A program made the position numbers and the translations under genes. The notes under the pieces are model-generated. The model saw nothing but the letters and a program-made list of their open reading frames with translations, had not been told where the DNA came from and did no database searches. Of a stretch of 5,516 bases of DNA, positions 1-5,516 are shown piece by piece. Every line of letters begins with the position of its first letter. The stretch's first letter is position 1. Origin of the DNA: DASSHC01 sp035693105 (GTDB lineage Bacteria > Chloroflexota > Chloroflexia > Thermomicrobiales > Thermomicrobiaceae); the NCBI GenBank assembly GCA_035693105.1, contig DASSHC010000328.1:1-5516 (forward strand), given 5' to 3'.

Positions 1-48
1 GGCTGGTCCCGGCTCTTCGGCACGGAAATTGCCACCTGCCAGGGCGCG

Positions 49-152
49 CGGGAGACGGCTGACTGGCGGGCAACGCGGGGTCGTTTAGGGGTAGACAAAA
101 CGACTAAAAAGGGAGAGAATAGAGCCAGTCGAGCGGCGCCCAGCGTCTCCCG
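49..152. repeat. Three nested inverted repeats (possible structured RNA)
   Basis: Three complementary arm pairs sit inside one another. The outer pair is CGGGAGACG at 49-57 with CGTCTCCCG at 144-152 (9 bp). The middle pair is GACTGGC at 61-67 with GCCAGTC at 124-130 (7 bp). The inner pair is GTCGTTT at 80-86 with AAACGAC at 98-104 (7 bp, loop 87-97). All three are perfect matches in nested order, so a transcript could fold into one long interrupted hairpin with an A-rich internal loop at 106-123. Any single 7-bp pair is expected by chance in this length, and only the nesting is notable. I cannot assign it to a known RNA family. Confidence 0.4.
92..120 (+). promoter_or_regulatory. Candidate sigma-70-type promoter
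   Basis: TAGACA at 92-97 matches the -35 consensus TTGACA at 5 of 6 positions. It is followed after 17 bases by GAGAAT at 115-120, which matches TATAAT at 4 of 6. It lies in the only A-rich patch of the upstream region. Transcription would begin near 127, about 245 bases before ftsH, and would run through the hairpin at 192-229. It overlaps the nested inverted repeats, so one of the two readings may be coincidental. Confidence 0.35.
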
Positions 153-191
153 GCGGTATCAGTATCGATTTCAAGACTCATCTCCTCCTCA

Positions 192-233
192 CGTGCGAGG
201 CAGCCGTCCACCAGCGGCTGCCTCGTGCGCTTT
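192..233 (+). terminator. Strong hairpin, terminator- or attenuator-like
   Basis: CGAGGCAGCCG at 196-206 is perfectly complementary to CGGCTGCCTCG at 215-225 across an 8-base loop (207-214). The stem extends outward through two G-U wobbles and two more Watson-Crick pairs to 192 and 229. On the + strand it is followed by only three T residues (231-233), a weak tail for an intrinsic terminator; on the - strand no T run follows. It could end a transcript from upstream, attenuate a long ftsH leader, or simply be a stable RNA structure. The stem itself is clear; its function is inferred. Confidence 0.5.
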
Positions 234-257
234 CCGGCAGCCCGCCCGGTCGCAGGC

Positions 258-263
258 TACAAT
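258..263 (+). promoter_or_regulatory. Candidate -10 element for ftsH
   Basis: TACAAT matches the TATAAT consensus at 5 of 6 positions, unusual in this G/C-rich sequence. No good -35 hexamer lies at the usual spacing. Transcription would start near 270 and give a leader of about 100 bases. It lies downstream of the hairpin at 192-229, so this promoter would bypass any attenuation there. Confidence 0.35.
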
Positions 264-357
264 AGATGCCTGGACGGGCTGGCACCTCCGCTGCGACAGC
301 CAACGCACCACGCAGTGGTCAGAGCGAAGGCGCACGCCGGGCGCCGTCCAGCCGTAT

Positions 358-365
358 GAGGAAGG
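358..365 (+). promoter_or_regulatory. Ribosome binding site of ftsH
   Basis: GAGGAAGG lies 6 bases before the GTG at 372. A TGA in the same frame at 357-359 rules out any start further upstream, so this site decides the start of ftsH. Confidence 0.75.
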
Positions 366-371
366 TGCATC

Positions 372-2334
<1,963 letters not shown>

Positions 2335-2342
<8 letters not shown>

Positions 2343-3093
2343 TCCCGAGGTCGCGAGCGAGCCGGCGCGGCGGTCGAGTGACCGTCGCGCCGCGCTGTCC
2401 CGGGCAGGGGACGCGGAGCCGGCGGGCTACAGCGCCTGGTTCGTGCTGATCGCCGCCATCTTCGTCACGACGCTCATCACCTCGAACATCATCGCGGTCA
2501 AGCTGGTGGACGTGGCCGGGCTGGTGGTGCCGGCGGCCACGGTCACCATCTTCCCGCTCAGCTACCTGCTCGGCGACGTGCTGACCGAGGTCTACGGTTT
2601 CAACCGGGCGCGCCAGATCATCTGGCTCGGCTTCCTCTGCAACTTCATGGCGGTGGCGGCGATCTATGCCACCCAGCTCCTGCCGGCGCCCGGCTTCTGG
2701 GACGCCCAGGCGGCCTACGAGCGCATCCTCGGCTTCGCGCCGCGCCTGCTGGCCGGCTCCTTCGCCGCCTATCTGGTGGGCGAGTTCGCCAACGCCTACG
2801 TGCTGGCGCGCATGAAGGTGCTGACCAACGGGCGCTGGCTCTGGAGCCGCACCATCAGCTCGACGCTGGTTGGCGAGGGGATCGACTCGCTGGTCTTCAT
2901 CGGCATCGCCTTCGCCGGCACGATCACCGGGCACGAGCTGCTGCGCACCATGCTGACCGCCTGGCTCTTCAAGAGCGGCTACGAGATCCTGGCGACGCCG
3001 CTGACCTACCTGGTGGTCAACTTCCTCAAGCGCACCGAGGGGGTGGACGTCTTCGATCGCCAGACCGACTTCTCGCCGGTGCGCTTTAGCTGA
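2335..3093 (+). CDS. yhhQ: YhhQ/VUT-family queuosine precursor transporter
   Basis: Integral membrane protein of 252 residues in the Vut_1 (DUF165) family. E. coli YhhQ imports the 7-deazaguanine precursors preQ0 and preQ1 used to make queuosine in tRNA; that role is assumed here from family membership. Six hydrophobic segments are visible at about 33-54, 58-80, 94-114, 134-158, 174-197 and 200-230. Family hallmarks include SNIIAVK (50-56), the acidic-aromatic stretch DVLTEVYGFNRAR (81-93) and RTISSTLVGEGIDS (172-185). Many members have Gln where this one has E181. The ATG at 2335 lies inside the end of ftsH (8-nt overlap) with no clear ribosome site, suggesting translational coupling. About 30 hydrophilic residues precede helix 1; no later in-frame ATG, GTG or TTG precedes that helix. 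An earlier in-frame ATG at 2245 would add 30 Arg-rich residues encoded within ftsH and is unlikely. The family call is firm; the exact substrate is not proven by sequence. Confidence 0.9.
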
Positions 3094-3118
3094 GGCGCGG
3101 GCGGGCCTTCATCCCCAG

Positions 3119-3162
3119 CCCTTCTCGTACGGAGCCGCGCGGAGACGTGCGCGGGGGAAGGG
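3119..3162. repeat. Imperfect two-part hairpin after yhhQ
   Basis: CCCTTC at 3119-3124 pairs with GAAGGG at 3157-3162, and inside it CCGCGC at 3135-3140 pairs with GCGCGG at 3149-3154 around an 8-base loop. Ten unpaired bases on one side and two on the other separate the two stems. It starts 25 bases after the yhhQ stop and could protect or define the transcript's 3' end, but no T run follows, so it is not a classical intrinsic terminator. Confidence 0.3.
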
Positions 3163-3175
3163 AGCGCAAGGGAGG

Positions 3176-3195
3176 CTTCGCTGCGGCAGGCGAAG
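3176..3195. repeat. Short inverted repeat upstream of fabD promoter candidate
   Basis: CTTCGC at 3176-3181 pairs with GCGAAG at 3190-3195 across an 8-base spacer. The right arm ends 17 bases before the -10 candidate at 3213, where a -35 element would sit. It could therefore be a regulator binding site or a weak end-of-transcript hairpin. A 6-bp repeat alone is weak evidence. Confidence 0.25.
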
Positions 3196-3209
3196 TGCGG
3201 TTGGGTGCA

Positions 3210-3218
3210 TGGTAGAAT
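3210..3218 (+). promoter_or_regulatory. Candidate extended -10 promoter for fabD-fabF
   Basis: TAGAAT at 3213-3218 matches TATAAT at 5 of 6 positions. It is preceded by TGG at 3210-3212, giving the TGn extension that can compensate for a poor -35 box. No good -35 hexamer is visible. Transcription would start near 3225 and leave a leader of about 67 bases before fabD. It resembles the element at 258-263 before ftsH. Confidence 0.45.
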
Positions 3219-3224
3219 GCGGTG

Positions 3225-3243
3225 CGCTCGGGGGAGCGATTTT
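3225..3243 (+). promoter_or_regulatory. Small hairpin followed by TTTT in fabD leader
   Basis: CGCTC at 3225-3229 pairs with GAGCG at 3234-3238 around a GGGG loop, followed by ATTTT (3239-3243). If transcription starts near 3225, this hairpin would be the extreme 5' end of the fabD mRNA, where it might stabilise the message. For a read-through transcript from yhhQ it could act as a weak terminator. The five-pair stem is marginal. Confidence 0.3.
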
Positions 3244-3251
3244 CGGCTGCG

Positions 3252-3280
3252 TGGCGTTCCGGATAGTGACGCCAGGAGAG
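3252..3280 (+). promoter_or_regulatory. Hairpin abutting the fabD ribosome binding site
   Basis: TGGCGT at 3252-3257 is complementary to ACGCCA at 3269-3274, with an 11-base loop. The ribosome site AGGAGAG at 3274-3280 shares its first base with the stem. Spacing from that site to the ATG at 3292 is 11 bases, longer than usual. The hairpin could tune ribosome access, or the repeat could be an operator for a fatty-acid regulator; neither is shown by the sequence. Confidence 0.35.
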
Positions 3281-3291
3281 AGTGATCGGGC

Positions 3292-4242
3292 ATGGGACTC
3301 GGAGCGGCGATATCCAAGCGGATAGCCTTCGTCTTTCCCGGTCAGGGGAGCCAGTACGTCGGCATGGGTCGCGGCCTCTACGAGGCCTCGGCCGCGGCGC
3401 GGCGCATTTTCCAGCAGGCGGATGAGATCCTCGGTTTCTCGCTCTCCTCGCTCTGCTTCGACGGTCCGGCCGAGGAGCTGGACGACACGATCAACGCCCA
3501 GCCGGCGATCCTGACCGTCAGCCTGGCCTACCTTGAAGCGCTGCGCGAGCGCTGGCACGCCCTGGGGGAGAGCGTCGCGCCGGTCTACGTGGCCGGGCAC
3601 AGCCTGGGCGAGTTCACCGCGCTGGTGGCGGCCGGGGCGATCGACTTCGGCGACGCGCTGCGCCTGGTGCGCGAGCGCGGGCGCCTGATGAAGGAGAGCG
3701 GCGACCTGCGGCCGGGGGGGATGGCGGCCGTGATCGGGCTCGAGCGCGAGGTGCTGGAGGCGGTCTGCGTCGAGGCCGCCGCGAGCGGCATCGTGGTGCT
3801 GGCCAACGACAATTGCCCCGGCCAGTCGGTCATCTCGGGCGACCTGGGCGCGCTGGAGCGCGCTATGGAGCTGGCGCGCCTGCGCGGGGCGCGCAAGGCG
3901 GTGCGGCTCGGCATCTCGATCGCCTCGCACTCACCGCTGATGGAGCGCGCCGGGCAGCAGTTCAACGATCTGGTCGGGCGCATTCACCTGCGCGATCCCC
4001 AGGTGCCGGTGATCGCCAACATCAGCGGCCAGGTGCTGACCACCGCCGACGACATCCGCCGCGAGATCGCGCATCATGTGGTGCGGCCGGTGCAGTGGAC
4101 CGGCTCGGTGCGCGAGATGCTCAACGACGGGGTGGGCACCTTCCTGGAGATCGGCCCCGGCAACGTGCTCGGCGGGTTGATCAAGCGCATCACCAGCGAT
4201 GTCGAGATCGTGTCGGCCAAAGACTATGGGCTCGGCGCCTGA
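3292..4242 (+). CDS. fabD: Malonyl-CoA:ACP transacylase FabD
   Basis: Cytoplasmic enzyme of type II fatty acid synthesis that moves the malonyl group from coenzyme A to acyl carrier protein, supplying the extender for each elongation round. At 316 residues it has the usual length. Motifs run in order: FPGQGSQ at 15-21 (oxyanion-hole Gln18), nucleophile elbow GHSLGE at 102-107 with catalytic Ser104, Arg129, which by alignment with E. coli R117 binds the malonyl carboxylate, the Asn-rich NDNCPGQSVISG stretch at 172-183, catalytic His213 in ASHSPLM, Gln268 in RPVQW, and the C-terminal EIGPGNVLGG region (286-295). The Ser-His pair and Arg are intact, so a malonyl-specific active enzyme is expected. 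The start is ATG 3292; an in-frame TGA at 3283-3285 excludes earlier starts. fabF follows after 44 nt, probably in one operon. It could serve polyketide synthesis as well, but nothing here points that way. Confidence 0.98.
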   Translation: MGLGAAISKRIAFVFPGQGSQYVGMGRGLYEASAAARRIFQQADEILGFSLSSLCFDGPAEELDDTINAQPAILTVSLAYLEALRERWHALGESVAPVYVAGHSLGEFTALVAAGAIDFGDALRLVRERGRLMKESGDLRPGGMAAVIGLEREVLEAVCVEAAASGIVVLANDNCPGQSVISGDLGALERAMELARLRGARKAVRLGISIASHSPLMERAGQQFNDLVGRIHLRDPQVPVIANISGQVLTTADDIRREIAHHVVRPVQWTGSVREMLNDGVGTFLEIGPGNVLGGLIKRITSDVEIVSAKDYGLGA

Positions 4243-4275
4243 GACCGCGAGCCAACGCGAACGCATCAACGCATA

Positions 4276-4282
4276 GAGGAGG
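4276..4282 (+). promoter_or_regulatory. Ribosome binding site of fabF
   Basis: GAGGAGG is the best Shine-Dalgarno match in the window. It lies 4 bases before the GTG at 4287 and supports that start over the GTG three codons later. The short gap before it carries AACGC three times (4254, 4260, 4268), with no promoter or terminator visible, which fits co-transcription with fabD. Confidence 0.8.
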
Positions 4283-4286
4283 AACC

Positions 4287-5516
4287 GTGGACCGTGTGGT
4301 CGTAACCGGGGTGGGGGCCGTTACGCCGATCGGCAACGACGCGCAGACGTTTTGGAAGAACCTGTTGGCCGGCGTCTCCGGCGTCGACCGGATCACCGCC
4401 TTCGATCCCTCCAATCTCGAGGTCCGGATCGCGGCCGAGGTCAAGGACTTCGACCCCAGGCAGTTCATCGACTTCAAGGAAGCGCGCCGCATGGACCGCT
4501 TCTCGCAGTTCGCGGTGGTGGCGACGGGCGAGGCCCTACGCGACGCCCGGCTGGAGATCACGCCGGAGGACAGCGAGCGCGTCGGGGTGATGATCAACAC
4601 CGGCGGCGGCGGCATTCCGGCGCTGACGCGTGAGGTGCTGAACCACCACACCAAGGGCCCGCGCCGGGTCAGCCCCTTCTTCATCCCGATGTTCGCGCCG
4701 AACATGGCCGCCTGCCAGGTCTCGATCGCCTACGACATCCACGGGCCGGTGATGGCCTCGGTGGCGGCCTGCGCCGCCGGCACCCAGGCCTTCGTCGACG
4801 CGCTGCGCATGCTGCGGCTGGGCGAGGTCGATGTGATCATCGCCGGCGGCACCGAGGCGGGGATGGACCCGGTCTCGGTGGCGGCCTTCGGCAACATGGG
4901 CGCGCTCTCCAAGCGCAACGACGATCCCCAGCACGCCAGCCGCCCCTTCGACCGCGACCGCGACGGCTTCGTCTTCGGCGAGGGCTGCGGCGTGCTGATC
5001 CTGGAGCGGGAGGCGCACGCGCGGGAGCGCGGCGCGCGCATCTACTGCGAGCTGGCCGGCGGCGCGGTGACCGCCGACGCCTTCCACATCAGCGCGCCCA
5101 AGCCAGGCGGCGAGAACCAGGCGCGGGCGATGCAACTCGCACTGGCCAGCGCGCACATCCAGCCCGAGGACGTCGACTACATCTGCGCCCACGGCACCAG
5201 CACCCCGCTCAACGACGGCATCGAGACGGCGGCCATCAAGCAGGTCTTCGGCCCGCACGCCTACGAGTTGGCGGTCAGCTCGCCCAAGAGCATGATCGGC
5301 CACTTGGTCGGCGCGGCCGGCGCCATCTCCGGCGTCATCTGCGCGCTGACCATCTGCCACAACCTGGTGGCCCCGACGATCAACCTGGAGAACCCCGACG
5401 AGGGCTGCGACCTCGACTACGTGCCGCACAAGGCGCGGCACATGCAGGTCGACATCGCCCTGGCCAACGCCTTCGGCTTCGGCGGCCAGAACGCCGTCGC
5501 CGTGTTCCGAAGGTAC
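4287..5516 (+). CDS. fabF: Beta-ketoacyl-ACP synthase II FabF (3' end cut by window)
   Basis: Condensing enzyme of type II fatty acid synthesis: it joins malonyl-ACP to a growing acyl-ACP with loss of carbon dioxide, elongating the chain by two carbons in the cytoplasm. The frame gives 410 residues to the last base, with no stop. FabF is typically about 410-415 residues, so only a few residues are missing. It begins MDRVVVTGVGAVTPIG, typical of the family. The thiolase-fold catalytic set is complete: nucleophile Cys162 (AACAAGTQAF), His302 (AHGTSTPLND), Lys334 (SSPKSMIGH) and His339. Gatekeeper Phe398 lies in the FGFGGQN loop near the end; E. coli has Thr where this protein has Gln401. The Cys-His-His triad plus the linear layout fits FabF/FabB rather than FabH, which has Cys-His-Asn. 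FabF is preferred over FabB from the overall motifs and length. A single-domain polyketide ketosynthase is possible but less likely beside fabD. Confidence 0.96.
   Translation, partial: MDRVVVTGVGAVTPIGNDAQTFWKNLLAGVSGVDRITAFDPSNLEVRIAAEVKDFDPRQFIDFKEARRMDRFSQFAVVATGEALRDARLEITPEDSERVGVMINTGGGGIPALTREVLNHHTKGPRRVSPFFIPMFAPNMAACQVSIAYDIHGPVMASVAACAAGTQAFVDALRMLRLGEVDVIIAGGTEAGMDPVSVAAFGNMGALSKRNDDPQHASRPFDRDRDGFVFGEGCGVLILEREAHARERGARIYCELAGGAVTADAFHISAPKPGGENQARAMQLALASAHIQPEDVDYICAHGTSTPLNDGIETAAIKQVFGPHAYELAVSSPKSMIGHLVGAAGAISGVICALTICHNLVAPTINLENPDEGCDLDYVPHKARHMQVDIALANAFGFGGQNAVAVFRRY

Larger units (their letters stand above)
1..371. other. Gene-poor region upstream of ftsH
   Basis: No recognisable protein is encoded here. 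All three + frames are open at the left edge: one stops at 60-62, one at 86-88, and one stays open to 375. The first 60-90 bases could therefore be the tail of an upstream gene, but none of the three translations resembles a known C-terminus. From about 85 onward the sequence looks non-coding, with an A-rich patch at 93-123 that contrasts with the G/C-rich surroundings. It contains the inverted repeats, promoter candidates and hairpin listed separately. I see no tRNA cloverleaf and no RNase P, tmRNA or signal recognition particle RNA signature. Confidence 0.7.
3094..3291. other. Intergenic region between yhhQ and fabD
   Basis: There is no gene in these 198 bases. The first half has no intrinsic terminator with a T run, although imperfect hairpins could form (3119-3162 and 3176-3195). 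The second half carries a -10 candidate, a small hairpin with four T residues, and a hairpin abutting the ribosome site of fabD. It most likely separates the ftsH-yhhQ unit from the fab unit. Confidence 0.65.

Noticed and set aside
104..181. 25-codon frame on the - strand beginning with ATG at 181, preceded by GAGGAGGAG.
   Set aside because: The purine-rich site is only 2-3 bases from the ATG, too close for normal initiation. The peptide has no recognisable features, and no gene follows it before the window edge.
200..215. TCCACCA in the hairpin loop, resembling the 3' end of a tRNA or tmRNA.
   Set aside because: There is no T-arm (GTTCGA-type) sequence before it and no matching acceptor strand or tag-peptide frame; the bases are the loop of a perfect hairpin.
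3109..3930. 273-codon - strand frame covering the fabD leader and half of fabD.
   Set aside because: It crosses the non-coding leader and the conserved fabD sequence and shows no protein family features.
4536..5441. 301-codon open frame antisense to fabF.
   Set aside because: Same composition artefact: no domain, and fabF has an intact catalytic set on the other strand.

Overview
The window is a stretch of high-GC bacterial chromosome carrying four genes, all on the + strand and all housekeeping in character. There is no sign of a mobile element, CRISPR array, tRNA, rRNA or accessory defence system. The strong G/C bias at third codon positions, the GTG starts and the overall look of the proteins suggest a Chloroflexota bacterium, perhaps of the Thermomicrobia/Sphaerobacter type. 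That placement is inferred from style and could be wrong.

Layout. Positions 1-371 hold no assignable gene. They contain a set of nested inverted repeats (49-152), a possible sigma-70-type promoter (92-120), an 11-bp perfect hairpin resembling a terminator or attenuator (192-233) and a second -10-like element (258-263). Next comes ftsH (372-2342), a complete membrane AAA+ zinc metalloprotease. Its last bases overlap by 8 nt the start of a complete six-helix membrane protein of the YhhQ/VUT family (2335-3093), the queuosine-precursor transporters. A 198-nt gap (3094-3291) carries several small hairpins and an extended -10 promoter candidate. It is followed by complete fabD (3292-4242) and, 44 nt later, by fabF (4287 to the window edge). 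The fabF frame runs to the last base without a stop codon and probably lacks only a few residues.

How they work together. ftsH and yhhQ look like one translationally coupled unit (membrane protein quality control plus a tRNA-modification precursor importer), although no functional link between them is known to me. fabD and fabF form a second unit for type II fatty acid synthesis: FabD loads malonyl groups onto acyl carrier protein (ACP), and FabF condenses malonyl-ACP with the growing acyl-ACP. The genes that often sit between them, fabG and acpP, are absent here.

I did not find a convincing undescribed system. The parts least explained by known genes are the structured 370-nt region before ftsH and the hairpin-rich leader of fabD.
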